A DNA stretch of 64,000 nt from Devosia ginsengisoli (GCF_007859655.1 NZ_CP042304.1:310001-374000); one strand, 5' to 3'. Positions 8,048-16,679 are shown, counted from the stretch's first letter. Numbers and translations: made by a program. Notes: generated by a model from the sequence alone, not told the origin.

Positions 8048-9771
8048 GCGACGCCCTTTCCCTTGCGGGCGAGCAGGGGCGTCGGCAGCAGCGCCTCGCC
8101 GGCAATGCGCCAGGCCCGGTCCATCCGGGCAGCGACATCAAGCGAATGGGTGGCGATGATGAGAGTGCGGCCGCGAGCATAGGATTTGAGGTCGTCGAGG
8201 ACGGCCTGCTCCAGTCCGGCATCGAGATGGGCGGTGGGCTCATCGAGCAGGATGAGGCCGGCGTCGCGCAGATAGATGCGGGCCAGGGCGATGCGCTGCG
8301 CCTGCCCGCCGGAGAGGCCGAGGCCGCCTTCGCCCAGAATCGTATCGAGACCATCGGGCAGGGCATCGGCAAAGGGGGCGATATGGGCGCGTTCGGCGGC
8401 ATGCCTGACATCGCCGGCCGAGGCGCCGGGGCGGGCCAGGGCGATATTGTGGGCGATGGAGCCGGCAAAGATGCGCGGCTTCTGGCCCAGCATGGTGACG
8501 CGGGCCCGCAATTCCGCCTCCGGCCAATCGGCAAGGGGGCGGTGATCCAGTGCGATTCCGCCTTCGTGGAGCCTGAGCCGGGCCACGGCCTCGAGCAGGG
8601 TGGATTTGCCGATGCCGCTGGGGCCGAGCAGGGCGATGTGTTCGCCGGGCGTGATGGTGAGATCGGCATCGGCGAGGATGACGCGGGCGGCGTCGGGCGT
8701 GCGCAGGGTGAGGCCGGTGGCGGTGAGGCCGGCGGGGCCGGTGCTCGGCGTGGGCTTTATGTCGGCGAGGGGGGCGGGCGCTGCGGGCAGCGTGCCGAGC
8801 TGGGCCTCGATTTCGCCAATGGCGGATTTGGCGGCGGCGCGGTCGTGGTAATGCGCGGCGAGCAGGCGCAGGGGATTGTAGACCTCGGGCGCCATCAGCA
8901 GCAGGAAGAGACCGAGTTGCAGCGTCAGCGGGCTGGAGCGCAACTGCAGGTAGTCGATGAAGGTGAGGCCGACATAGAGCGCGATGCCGGCGACGCCGAG
9001 CGCGGCGAAGAATTCGAGCACGGCGGAAGAGAGGAAGGCGATGCGCAGCACGCGCAGGGTGCGGCGGCGCAGTTCGTCACTGGCGGCGACGATGCCTGCC
9101 GTTTCTGCCTCGGCGCGGTCGAACAGCTTGAGCGTAACGATGCCGCGCAGCCGGTCGGCGAAGCGGCCGGTGAGCAGGCTGAGGGCGCGAGCCTGCCTGT
9201 CGGTGGCGATCTGCGCGCCCCAGCCGGCCAAAGCCATGAAGACCGGGATCAATGGTGCGGTGATGAGAAACAGCAGGCCGGCCAACCAGTCGAGCGGCAG
9301 GATGATGGCGCCGAAGGCAATGGGCAGGATGGCGGCCTGGATCATGGCCGGCAGGTAATGCGCGAAAAAGCCGTCCAGCGCTTCCACCTGATCGACAATG
9401 GCGGCCGAGGCGGCGCCCGATTGCGGCTGTTCGGCAGCGCGGGGTGAGCGAGCCAGCAGGTGGGAGAAGAGCGTGGCGCGGAGCTGGGCCTTGATGGCCT
9501 CTGATGCCGCCGTGCCGGCCCGGTCGCCAATGGCGGCGAGGGCGGCGCGGGCGAGCAGCAGCGCGAGGATGAGCAGGATGCCCGGCGTGAGCGTATCCAC
9601 GGCGATACCGGTTTCGATGGCGCCGCCGAGGAGTGCGGCGAGTGTCCAGGCCTGCCAGACGAGGAGGGCGCCGGCCAGGAGGGGGGCGGCGATGGCGAGG
9701 ATGAGCCAGGGGCCGCCGTGATGGCGGAGGCTGGAGAGGGTCCTGGCGTTGTGGCGGTCGGTCTCGGTCAC
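8044..9771 (-). CDS. cydD: Thiol reductant ABC exporter subunit CydD
   Basis: A 575-residue ABC exporter subunit with six membrane helices and a C-terminal ATPase (Walker A GPSGIGKST, signature LGLSGGQAQRIALARI, Walker B LILLDEPTAHLD). I take the GTG at 9771 as start because AGGGAG lies just upstream and the product opens VTETDRHNARTL; an upstream start at 9822 would add 17 residues without homology character. First gene of cydDC, which is transcribed away from cydAB across a 376-base divergent region that contains repeats and the FNR box. Confidence 0.92.
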   Translation of the reverse strand: MTETDRHNARTLSSLRHHGGPWLILAIAAPLLAGALLVWQAWTLAALLGGAIETGIAVDTLTPGILLILALLLARAALAAIGDRAGTAASEAIKAQLRATLFSHLLARSPRAAEQPQSGAASAAIVDQVEALDGFFAHYLPAMIQAAILPIAFGAIILPLDWLAGLLFLITAPLIPVFMALAGWGAQIATDRQARALSLLTGRFADRLRGIVTLKLFDRAEAETAGIVAASDELRRRTLRVLRIAFLSSAVLEFFAALGVAGIALYVGLTFIDYLQLRSSPLTLQLGLFLLLMAPEVYNPLRLLAAHYHDRAAAKSAIGEIEAQLGTLPAAPAPLADIKPTPSTGPAGLTATGLTLRTPDAARVILADADLTITPGEHIALLGPSGIGKSTLLEAVARLRLHEGGIALDHRPLADWPEAELRARVTMLGQKPRIFAGSIAHNIALARPGASAGDVRHAAERAHIAPFADALPDGLDTILGEGGLGLSGGQAQRIALARIYLRDAGLILLDEPTAHLDAGLEQAVLDDLKSYARGRTLIIATHSLDVAARMDRAWRIAGEALLPTPLLARKGKGVA

Positions 9772-9822
9772 GACATCTCCCTCGCGGCCATGTGCGAGAT
9801 ATCGGGGCCAAACCACCCACAC

Positions 9823-9917
9823 CCTTGATCCCTCCCCACAAGGGGGAGGGAGACGATGAACACCGGTGGCTCAGCCTGCGTCTCCCTCCCCTCGATGGGG
9901 AGGGATTGAGGGTGGGG
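9823..9917. repeat. Family A palindromic repeat pair
   Basis: Facing REP copies: CACCCTTGATCCCTCCCCAC with AAGGGGGAGGGA, then CTCCCTCCCCTCGATGGGGA with GGGATTGAGGGTGGGG. It occupies the cydD-proximal half of the divergent cydD-cydA region. Confidence 0.8.
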
Positions 9918-9975
9918 TGAAGTCACACGCGTCGATGCGGCGGTGGGAACTGCGATGGTCACTATGGGCAATCCA

Positions 9976-10018
9976 GTGGCACGACCTCGTGGTTCGACGG
10001 GCTCACCATGAGGTCTAC
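9976..10018. repeat. Family G repeat fragment
   Basis: A single-arm copy of the element built around CCTCGTGGTTCGACGGGCTC and ACCATGAGGTC. Longer copies are at 37280-37412, 55893-55976 and 61367-61455. Confidence 0.75.
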
Positions 10019-10051
10019 TGCGGCAATCTATATCAAGCCCGCCCGAGACCC

Positions 10052-10065
10052 TTGATCTGAATCAA
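10052..10065 (+). promoter_or_regulatory. FNR box upstream of cydA
   Basis: TTGATCTGAATCAA is a perfect TTGAT-N4-ATCAA FNR/FixK half-site pair. Its centre is about 90 bases before the cydA start. A GCATAG hexamer near 10087-10092 would place the start of transcription around 10100, putting the box near -41.5, the class II activator position. It predicts anaerobic or microoxic activation of cydABX by the FNR protein at 5538. Confidence 0.85.
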
Positions 10066-10147
10066 GGCATGGGCAAGTCTGGTGGGGCATAGAGTGCGCA
10101 GTGACGGCGGCGACTCGGGCGCTGCCAAGCATAGAGGCAGTACCGCC

Positions 10148-11752
10148 ATGATCGACATGACTGTTGTCGAACTCTCGCGGTGGCAATTCGCGGCCACCGC
10201 CATGTATCATTTCATCTTCGTGCCGCTGACCATTGGCCTGTCCGTGATGATGGCCATCATGGAAAGCGTCTATGTGATGACCGGTCGCGATGTGTGGCGC
10301 AAGGCGACCCTGTTCTGGGGCACCTTGTTCGGCGTCAACTTCGCCATGGGCGTGGCCACCGGCGTGGTCATGGAATTCCAGTTCGGCATGAACTGGAGCT
10401 ATTACAGCCATTATGTGGGCGACGTGTTCGGCGCGCCGCTGGCCATCGAGGGGCTGATGGCCTTCTTCCTCGAAGCCAGCTTTATCGGGCTGTTCTTCTT
10501 TGGCTGGGACCGGCTGAGCAAGGTGGGTCACCTGGCCGTGACCTGGCTGGTGGCGCTTGGAGCCAATTTCTCGGCTTTGTGGATCCTGATTGCCAATGGC
10601 TGGATGCAGAATCCGGTCGGCTCGAAATTCAACCCCGACACGATGCGCATGGAAGTCACCGACTTCGTGGCGGTGCTGTTCAATCCGGTGGCCCAGGCCA
10701 AGTTCGTGCATACGGTCAGCGCCGGCTATGTCTGCGGCGCGGTGTTCATCTTCGCCATTTCCTGCCTGTTCCTGGTGCGTGGCAAGCATGTGGAACTGGC
10801 CAAGCGCTCCATGGTGGTCGCCGCCAGTTTCGGGCTGGCCTCGGCTTTGTCGGTGGTCGTGCTGGGCGACGAGAGCGGTTATATCGCAACCGAGCACCAG
10901 AAGATGAAGATTGCGGCCATGGAGGCCAGCTATCACACCGAGCCGGCCCCGGCGCCGTGGACCATCTTCGCCATTCCCGGACCCGATGGTGGCGCGCCGA
11001 GCTTTTCCATCCAGGTGCCCTGGGTGGGCGGCCTGATCACCACCCGCTCGCTCAATGAGGAGCTGCCGGGCATCGATGAACTGGTCGAGCATGCGCAGAC
11101 GCGCATTCGCTCGGGCATGGTCGCCTATGATGCGCTGCAGGACATCCGCGCCGATGGCAGCAATGCCGAGGCCCGTGCCGCGTTCGATGAACACTGGGCC
11201 GACCTGGGCTATGGCCTGCTGCTCAAGCGCTATCGCGAGGATGTCGGCAATGCGACCGACGCCGAGATCGCGCAGGCGGCGGCCGATACGGTGCCCGGCG
11301 TGTGGCCGTTGTTCTGGACCTTCCGCATCATGATGGGGCTGGGTTTCTTCTTCATCGGCTTCTTCGCGCTGTGGTTCTATCGCGCCTCGCGCGGATGGCT
11401 CGAGACCAACAAGCCACTGCTGTGGTTCAGCGTGTTCCTGCTGCCTTTGCCGTGGATCGCCATCGAAAGCGGCTGGTTCATCGCCGAATTCGGGCGGCAA
11501 CCTTGGGTGGTGGAGGGCGTGCTGCCCACCTTCTACGCGGCATCGGGCCTTAGCTTCTGGGACCTGGTCATCTCGCTGAGCTTTTTCGTGACGCTTTACT
11601 CGGTCCTGCTGGTCATCATGATCATGCTGATGGTCAAGATCATCAAGGCGGGGCCGCAGGACAAGCTGTTCGCCGAGGACGAGGGCGATGACGCGGACTT
11701 CGTCGTCGCCGCTCTGCCCGCCACGCCTGCCAACAAGGAGCTCGGATCATGA
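10148..11752 (+). CDS. cydA: Cytochrome bd ubiquinol oxidase subunit I
   Basis: A 534-residue membrane protein with nine predicted helices. The start at 10148 gives the usual CydA opening; the His of MYHFIFVPLTIG (His21) is the conserved high-spin haem ligand, while the His of VHTVSAGYV and the Met of FRIMMGLG correspond to the haem b558 ligands. The GRQPWVVEGVLPT motif near the end of the quinol loop is diagnostic of CydA proper, distinct from cyanide-insensitive CioA paralogues. It oxidises quinol and reduces O2 with high affinity. It overlaps cydB by four bases and lies downstream of a perfect FNR box. Confidence 0.95.
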   Translation: MIDMTVVELSRWQFAATAMYHFIFVPLTIGLSVMMAIMESVYVMTGRDVWRKATLFWGTLFGVNFAMGVATGVVMEFQFGMNWSYYSHYVGDVFGAPLAIEGLMAFFLEASFIGLFFFGWDRLSKVGHLAVTWLVALGANFSALWILIANGWMQNPVGSKFNPDTMRMEVTDFVAVLFNPVAQAKFVHTVSAGYVCGAVFIFAISCLFLVRGKHVELAKRSMVVAASFGLASALSVVVLGDESGYIATEHQKMKIAAMEASYHTEPAPAPWTIFAIPGPDGGAPSFSIQVPWVGGLITTRSLNEELPGIDELVEHAQTRIRSGMVAYDALQDIRADGSNAEARAAFDEHWADLGYGLLLKRYREDVGNATDAEIAQAAADTVPGVWPLFWTFRIMMGLGFFFIGFFALWFYRASRGWLETNKPLLWFSVFLLPLPWIAIESGWFIAEFGRQPWVVEGVLPTFYAASGLSFWDLVISLSFFVTLYSVLLVIMIMLMVKIIKAGPQDKLFAEDEGDDADFVVAALPATPANKELGS

Positions 11753-12897
11753 GCACCATTCCGCTGGACTATGAAACGCTGCGCCTCATCTGGTGGTTGT
11801 TGCTGGGCGTGTTGCTGATCGGCTTTGCCATCATGGGCGGGCGCGATCTCGGCGTGGGGACGCTGCTGCCCTTCGCCGCCCGTACCGATGCGGAACGGCG
11901 TGTGCTGCTGAACGTGGTCGGACCCACCTGGGAGGGCAACCAGGTGTGGCTGATCGTGGGGGGCGGGGTGATCTTCGCAGCCTTCCCGCCGCTTTATGCG
12001 GTGAGTTTTTCCGGCTTCTACCTCGCCATGATCGTGATTCTGCTGGCGCTGATCCTGCGGCCGGTCGGCTTCAAATACCGCAGCAAGATCAAGGATGACC
12101 GTTGGCGCGCCACCTGGGACACGGTGCTGTTCATCGGCGGCTTCGTGCCCTCGCTGATCTTCGGGGTGGCGGTGGGCAATGTGCTGCTCGGCGCACCCTT
12201 TCATGTCGATGGCACGATGCGCGCCTTCTATACCGGCAACTTCTTCATGCTGCTGACGCCCTTCGCGCTGCTGTGCGGACTGGTGAGCCTGGGCATGATC
12301 GGGACGCAGGGCGCCGCTGTCATTGCCGGCCGCACCACGGGGCCATTGGCCGAACGGGCGCGCACCTATGGTTCGCTGGCCGGTATCGTGACCATCCTGC
12401 TCTTCGCGCTGGCCGGCGTGTGGATCGCCTTCGGCATCGACGGCTATGCCATTACCAGCACGGTCGACGGCAATGCGGCCATCAATCCGCTGGGCAAGAG
12501 CGTAGAACTGACCCGCGGCGGGTGGCTCGCCAATTACGGGCTCTATCCATGGATGATTGCCGGGCCGGTGCTGGGTTTTGCCGGGTTGGCCGGGGCGGTG
12601 ATCGGGCTGCAGGCGCGGTTGCGGCTGGCGAGCTTGCTGGCGTCGAGCGTGGCCATAACGGGCATTGTCGCCACGGCGGGCCTGTCGCTGTTCCCGTTCC
12701 TGCTGCCATCCTCGACGGTGCCGGAGGCGAGCCTGACCCTGTGGGATGCCTCGTCGAGCCACCTGACGCTGTTCATCATGCTGCTGGTGACCGTGTTCTT
12801 CCTGCCGATCATCCTGCTCTACACCGCCTTCGTGTTCCGCGTGATGCGCGGCACGGTGAGCACCCAGTCGCTCGAAAAGAACCCCAACGCCTATTAG
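11749..12897 (+). CDS. cydB: Cytochrome bd ubiquinol oxidase subunit II
   Basis: A 382-residue polytopic membrane protein, the partner of CydA. Recognisable CydB segments are the first helix and loop (LGVLLIGFAIMGGRDLGVGTLLPF), the GPTWEGNQVWLI motif, RPVGFKYRSK, and a C-terminal helix ending in YTAFVFRVMRG. It has no haem ligands of its own but shapes the proton and oxygen paths. Its ATG overlaps the cydA stop and its own stop is followed nine bases later by cydX, so the three form one transcript ending at the hairpin at 13084. Confidence 0.95.
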   Translation: MSTIPLDYETLRLIWWLLLGVLLIGFAIMGGRDLGVGTLLPFAARTDAERRVLLNVVGPTWEGNQVWLIVGGGVIFAAFPPLYAVSFSGFYLAMIVILLALILRPVGFKYRSKIKDDRWRATWDTVLFIGGFVPSLIFGVAVGNVLLGAPFHVDGTMRAFYTGNFFMLLTPFALLCGLVSLGMIGTQGAAVIAGRTTGPLAERARTYGSLAGIVTILLFALAGVWIAFGIDGYAITSTVDGNAAINPLGKSVELTRGGWLANYGLYPWMIAGPVLGFAGLAGAVIGLQARLRLASLLASSVAITGIVATAGLSLFPFLLPSSTVPEASLTLWDASSSHLTLFIMLLVTVFFLPIILLYTAFVFRVMRGTVSTQSLEKNPNAY

Positions 12898-12906
12898 GAG
12901 ACGCCT

Positions 12907-13032
12907 ATGTGGTATTTTTCTTGGATTCTCGGCCTGGGGCTGGCCTGTTCCTTCGCCATTCTCAACGCCATGTGGTTCGAACTGCGCGAGGACCGGCGCG
13001 TCGCCGAGGAGGCGGAACCGGGTCGGCGCTAG
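12907..13032 (+). CDS. cydX: Cytochrome bd accessory small subunit CydX
   Basis: A 41-residue single-helix protein, MWYFSWILGLGLACSFAILN at residues 1-20, followed by AMWFE and a charged tail rich in Arg and Glu. The MWYF-W-LG-G-A start and the helix length are those of the CydX/CbdX subunit that stabilises the haem site of CydAB. It starts nine bases after cydB with AGGAGACGCCT as ribosome site. It is the last gene of cydABX, directly before a rho-independent terminator. Confidence 0.93.
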   Translation: MWYFSWILGLGLACSFAILNAMWFELREDRRVAEEAEPGRR

Positions 13033-13083
13033 GACTGGCACCCGTTTGGCGCATGGCGATGACCGGATGGTCAAAAATCGGTT

Positions 13084-13114
13084 AAGGTCGCCGCAGTGGC
13101 GACCTTTTCCGTTT
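13084..13114 (+). terminator. Rho-independent terminator of cydABX
   Basis: AAGGTCGCC (13084-13092) and GGCGACCTT (13098-13106) form a perfect nine-base stem with a five-base loop, followed by TTCCGTTTTT. From here to 13300 (about 190 bases) I see no gene; it must hold the promoter of the next small gene. Confidence 0.9.
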
Positions 13115-13300
13115 TTCCTATTGAAATCAGGGTGTTGTGGTATGAGGTGGCCGATGTTGGCGTCTTGCTGGCTGAAGCGTGCCTAAACGGTTTGCCTCTT
13201 TAACGTGCACGTAGTGCATAACGGATGTGCAAAGAGTCCATCTTCTAATCACGACCAGACGACTATAGATATTGGTCATCAAAACGAAGGGGAACCGAAA

Positions 13301-13447
13301 ATGAACATCCGCCAGAAAATCGCACAGTTTGCTCAGTATCAGCGCACCATGCGCGAACTCAGCGCCCTCGATCAGCGTCAGCTGAACGACCTCGGCATCA
13401 CCAAGGGCGACATCAAGAACATCGCTCGCGGCGCACTGGCCCGCTAA
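13301..13447 (+). CDS. DUF1127 small protein
   Basis: A 48-residue basic protein, MNIRQKIAQFAQYQRTMREL at the start and LNDLGITKGDIKNIARGAL near the end. The LSxLxxxxLxDLGI(T/x)xxxI pattern is the DUF1127 signature. Start at 13301 with a GAAGGGGA ribosome site; an in-frame start at 13205 would add 32 unrelated residues. Short DUF1127 proteins of alphaproteobacteria have been linked to RNA binding and to phosphate and carbon metabolism, but the role of this one is unknown. A terminator hairpin follows 33 bases after the stop, so it is monocistronic. Confidence 0.88.
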   Translation: MNIRQKIAQFAQYQRTMRELSALDQRQLNDLGITKGDIKNIARGALAR

Positions 13448-13479
13448 TACCGGTCCAGGCCGATCCAAGACTTGAGATG

Positions 13480-13510
13480 AAGGCGTCCAATCGGGCGCCT
13501 TTTGTCTGTT
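13480..13510 (+). terminator. Rho-independent terminator after DUF1127 gene
   Basis: AAGGCG (13480-13485) pairs with CGCCTT (13496-13501) around a ten-base loop, followed by TTGTCTGTTT. The short stem and T-rich tail suit the small upstream gene. Confidence 0.7.
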
Positions 13511-13547
13511 TGGGATTCGGTTCCTGATACCTTCCCCAACACAGATC

Positions 13548-13577
13548 GTCACCCTCGGGTCAGGCCCTGACGTGACG
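13548..13577. repeat. Degenerate family D palindrome
   Basis: CGTCACCCTCGGGTCAGGCC followed by CTGACGTGACGG resembles a collapsed copy of the 6285-6370 element with the centre deleted. Confidence 0.5.
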
Positions 13578-13603
13578 GCTGGTGGGGGAGATGCTTCCGG
13601 GTC

Positions 13604-13954
13604 TCAATCCGTGATGGTGAAGCGCGTCACGCTGCCGGCGCTCAGGGTCATGCGCTCGTAAGCCTCGCCACCGCCGAATTCGCCGCCGCCGACATCCCAG
13701 CAGCCGGCTGAGAGGGTGAAGCTGCGGGCACCGCCGGGCGGGATCGAGTCGCTGTCGGACAGGCGGTTGAAGCCGTAGGTGAAGTTGTTGCAGTCGGAAA
13801 TGACGATGGCGTCGAGATAGCCATAGCTGCCGTTGACGATGATGAGGGTAGCTGTCGGTTCGCCGGGCCGGATCAGGTCGCCGCCGGTTACGCTGCAGCC
13901 GGCCAGCATTGCGGCCATCGCGGCCGACAGGCCGGCGGCAAGAAGCTTGTTCAT
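13604..13954 (-). CDS. Small secreted lipoprotein of unknown function
   Basis: A 116-residue protein with a lipoprotein signal peptide: basic start MNKLL, hydrophobic stretch, lipobox LAGC with Cys20 as the acylated residue. The mature part is predicted all-beta (TLIIVNGSYGYLDAIVISDC; later SFTLSAGCWDVGG) with two further Cys that could pair. The residue after Cys20 is Ser, so it should be sorted to the outer membrane. I do not recognise the family. It is transcribed alone, downstream of and on the same strand as ybaK, with about 70 bases between. Confidence 0.75.
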   Translation of the reverse strand: MNKLLAAGLSAAMAAMLAGCSVTGGDLIRPGEPTATLIIVNGSYGYLDAIVISDCNNFTYGFNRLSDSDSIPPGGARSFTLSAGCWDVGGGEFGGGEAYERMTLSAGSVTRFTITD

Positions 13955-14025
13955 GAAAATGTCCCTCCAAGGATGGAGGGACCTTAGGACCTGTGGGGGT
14001 GGGCGCTATCCCCGAACAGGGGGGA

Positions 14026-14499
14026 TCAGCGGATGAGGTCGGCCGCCTTGCCGCCCAAAGCCGCAACCAGGTCGTCCGGCTTCATGCGGATCTGCAGGCC
14101 CCGCTGGCCGCCATTGAGGAAGATTTCGTCTTCCAGCGTCGCCAGTTCCTCGACGGCGGTCGGTATCGGCTTTTTCTGGCCGAACGGGCTGATGCCGCCA
14201 ACCTTGTAGCCGGTCAGCCGCTCGGCATCTGCTGGTTTCATCATATGGGCCGACTTGCCGCCGAAGGCCGCGGCGAGCTTTTTCATGTTCACCTCCTCGT
14301 CGGAGGGCACGACGACGCAGACCGGCTTGCCATCGACCTCGGCCATCAGCGTCTTGAGCACGATGGACGGCGAAACCCCCATCGCCTCGGCCGCCTGCAA
14401 CCCGACCCGGTCGGCATCGGGGTCGTAGTCATAGGTGGCGGTGGCAAAGGCGATGCCGGCTTTGGTGAGGGCGAGCGTGGCGGGCGTGGTCTTGGACAT
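14026..14499 (-). CDS. ybaK: Cys-tRNA(Pro)/Cys-tRNA(Cys) deacylase YbaK
   Basis: A 157-residue YbaK/EbsC-type trans-editing deacylase that hydrolyses Cys-tRNA(Pro) in the cytosol. The domain runs through the whole protein: KTLMAEVDGKPVCVVVP (strand with the substrate pocket), the helix with the conserved Lys of MKKLAAAFG, LTGYKVGGISPFGQKKPIPT (the GGxSPFG loop typical of YbaK) and the final EIFLNGGQRGLQI. The start at 14499 matches family length; the in-frame start at 14568 would lie inside a palindromic repeat. Confidence 0.9.
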   Translation of the reverse strand: MSKTTPATLALTKAGIAFATATYDYDPDADRVGLQAAEAMGVSPSIVLKTLMAEVDGKPVCVVVPSDEEVNMKKLAAAFGGKSAHMMKPADAERLTGYKVGGISPFGQKKPIPTAVEELATLEDEIFLNGGQRGLQIRMKPDDLVAALGGKAADLIR

Positions 14500-14540
14500 G
14501 CCGATTCTGCAGCGTGAGGTTGACCCGAAACCTAGCACGG

Positions 14541-14612
14541 CGTCGTTCCCGCGAAAGCGGGAATCCATGCTTCACAGAGGCAGATGGATTCCCGCTTTCG
14601 CGGGAATGACGT
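14541..14612. repeat. Perfect-arm palindrome (family E)
   Basis: CGTCGTTCCCGCGAAAGCGG with GAATCCAT is mirrored by ATGGATTCCCGCTTTCGCGG with GAATGACG after a short loop. Such GTCATTCCCGCGAAAGCGGG elements are widespread in bacterial genomes. It separates ybaK and the next minus-strand gene. Confidence 0.85.
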
Positions 14613-14620
14613 GGTGCGGG

Positions 14621-14800
14621 TTACCGCTGCCGTTTGCCGTCATGCCCCTCGCTGACCCCGATATCGCGCAGCAGATGTGGCGAGGCATGGATCAGGTCGA
14701 TCGTGGTCTGGCGGCGACGATGGGCGGTGCCGAAAAGGCGCGGCATGCTCCAGCGGGGCAGGTGGAAGGCGGCAATCAGCGGTCTGGCAATGGCGTTCAT
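14621..14800 (-). CDS. DUF1127-like small protein
   Basis: A 59-residue protein starting MNAIARPLIAAFHLPRWSMP and ending with HLLRDIGVSEGHDGKRQR. The TIDLIHASPHLLRDIGVSEG segment matches the DUF1127 motif (L....L.DIG), with an N-terminal amphipathic helix as in the 60-80-residue members. The function is unknown. It is divergent from the LysR gene at 14919, a typical regulator/target arrangement, so the LysR protein may control it. The identification rests on one motif, so confidence is moderate. Confidence 0.65.
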   Translation of the reverse strand: MNAIARPLIAAFHLPRWSMPRLFGTAHRRRQTTIDLIHASPHLLRDIGVSEGHDGKRQR

Positions 14801-14918
14801 GGCTATAAACAGCCTTATGGGGCTGCCTTCTGCTTTGTGTTCCATGCCGCTAAAATGGCTGGCAACAGGCCAAAATTCCAACTAAAGCTCGATAATGAGG
14901 CATAAGGAGATTTGATCC

Positions 14919-15806
14919 ATGTCCAGTCTGCCGCCGCTGGCCGCCATTCGCGCCTTCGAGGCTGTGGCGCGACATCTGAGCTTTACCAAAGCCGCTGATG
15001 AGCTGGGCATGACGCAGGCGGCGGTGAGTTATCAGATCAAGATATTGGAGGAGCGCGTGGGGGCGCCGCTGTTCCTGCGCAAGCCGCGGCAGATCGCGCT
15101 GAGCGAGACCGGCGCGCGGCTGGCGCCCGATGTGAACACGGCCTTCGAGACCCTGCGCGACGCCTTCGCCGCCTCACGCGGGCGGGTGGAGGGGCTGCTG
15201 AGCCTGAGCTCGGTGCCGACCTTTGCCAGCCACTGGCTGGCCGCCAATATCGGCCTGTTCCAACTGGCCAACCCTGACATCGCGGTGCGGGTCGAGAGTT
15301 CGGCGCATCTGGTGGATTTTTCCGGCGAGGAATTCGATGCCGGCATCAGGGCGGCCACCAAGCTATCGCCCGGACTGGCCGGGCATCTGCTGCTCAAGGC
15401 GGAATTCGCGCCGATGCTGAGCCCGCGCCTGGTGGAGGAATACCAGGTCCGCGAACCGGCCGACCTGCTGCGCGTGCCGCAGATCACGCCTGACGATCCC
15501 TGGCTCTGTGCCTGGCTGGAACTGGCCGGCGTCGCCATGCCCCTGCGGCCCAGCCGGCCTTTCAGCCGGCTCGGGTCGCAGACGCTGGAGGTCGCGGCGG
15601 CCATTGCCGGGCGTGGCATGGCCATGGTGACGCCGGCCTTTTATGGCGACGAAGTGGCCAGCGGCCGGCTGGTGCAGCCCTTCGACATTCTGGGCTGGGA
15701 CGGCCACGGCTATTATTTCGTCTATCCCGAAGCGCGACGCAACTCGCCCAAGATCAAGGCCTTTCGCGACTGGATCGTGCCGGCCACGGAGTCGCTGCGG
15801 GCCTAG
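14919..15806 (+). CDS. LysR-family regulator, GcvA-like
   Basis: A 295-residue LysR regulator. The HTH (residues 5-65: LAAIRAFEAVARHLSFTKAA, DELGMTQAAVSYQIKILEE) has the F.......SFT.AA..L..TQ.AVS..I pattern of the GcvA/AmpR branch. The effector domain begins near residue 92 (VEGLLSLSSVPTFASHWL) and contains the short acidic loop typical of this branch. The target is not evident; the divergent DUF1127-like gene, 118 bases away, is the best local candidate. Its TAG shares the four bases CTAG with the stop of the convergent downstream regulator. Confidence 0.88.
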   Translation: MSSLPPLAAIRAFEAVARHLSFTKAADELGMTQAAVSYQIKILEERVGAPLFLRKPRQIALSETGARLAPDVNTAFETLRDAFAASRGRVEGLLSLSSVPTFASHWLAANIGLFQLANPDIAVRVESSAHLVDFSGEEFDAGIRAATKLSPGLAGHLLLKAEFAPMLSPRLVEEYQVREPADLLRVPQITPDDPWLCAWLELAGVAMPLRPSRPFSRLGSQTLEVAAAIAGRGMAMVTPAFYGDEVASGRLVQPFDILGWDGHGYYFVYPEARRNSPKIKAFRDWIVPATESLRA

Positions 15807-16679
15807 AATATCGCCTTGTCCCGCGCCACGATCTCGGCCAGGAAATCGGCCACCAGCGCCACGCGGCTGATGCTGCGCAGGTCTTCATGCATGACGGTCC
15901 AGTAGCTGCGGGTCAGCATGTGGGCGGGCAGGACGGGCACGAGGCCGGTGTCGCGGCCGGCCATGAAGGCGTGGAGAATGCCGATGCCGGCGCCGGCGCG
16001 CACCGCCTCGGTCTGGCCCATGGCTGACGACACGGCCAGCGAGGAATGCCAGCCCTTGAGGAATTCGGCGGTGTAGTCGAGCGAAGCCGCATAGAGCAGG
16101 TCTTCGACATAGCCGACGAGGCGGTGGGCGGCGAGATCAGGGAGGCTCGCGGGGGGTGCCGTTGCGGTCGAGATAGGGCTGGGACGCATAGAGGCCGAGG
16201 CGATAGTCGGTGAGCTTGCGGGCGACCAGCCGGCCTTCGCGTGGGCGCTCGAGGGTGACGGCAATATCGGCCTCGCGGCGGGAGAGCGAGAAGGCGCGGG
16301 GGACGGGGACCAGTTCCACGCGCAAGCCCTTGTGGCGCTCGGTGAGTTCGCCCAGGCGCGGGGCGAGGAAGGCGACGCCGAAGCCATCAGGGGCCCCGAC
16401 CCGGACCGTGCCGTCGATGCGACTATCGGCGCCGGCGGATTCGCTGGCCGCCAGCATGGCGCTTTCCATGGCCTCGGCATGGACGAGGAAGCGCTCGCCG
16501 CTGGGTGACAGGTCGGAGCCATTGGTGCGGCGGGTGAACAGCGTGCTGCCCAGGGCGGTTTCGAGTGCGGTGAGGCGCCGGGCGACAGTGGCGTGGTTGA
16601 GGTTCAGGCTGCGGGCGGCGCCGAGAATCTGGCCGCTGCGGGCTACGGCGAGGAAAATGCGGACGTCGTCCCAGTTCAT
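15803..16679 (-). pseudogene. LysR-family regulator, frameshifted by one base in a homopolymer
   Basis: The N-terminal frame (16679-16137) encodes the HTH MNWDDVRIFLAVARSGQILG and most of the effector domain, then ends in TPREPP-stop. The C-terminal frame to 15803 holds SLPDLAAHRLVGYVEDLLYA and the rest. Removing one C from the six-base run at 16151-16156 joins them as NGTPASLPDLAAHRL, and the length (877 bases, 3n+1) fits a single insertion; the restored protein has 291 residues, normal for the family. It is divergent from mmsA and is its probable regulator. Sequencing error is as likely as real inactivation. Confidence 0.85.

Noticed and set aside
13127..13552. A 141-codon minus-strand frame spanning the DUF1127 gene and two hairpins
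   Set aside because: It crosses a terminator hairpin and lies antisense to a recognisable DUF1127 protein; composition gives no support.
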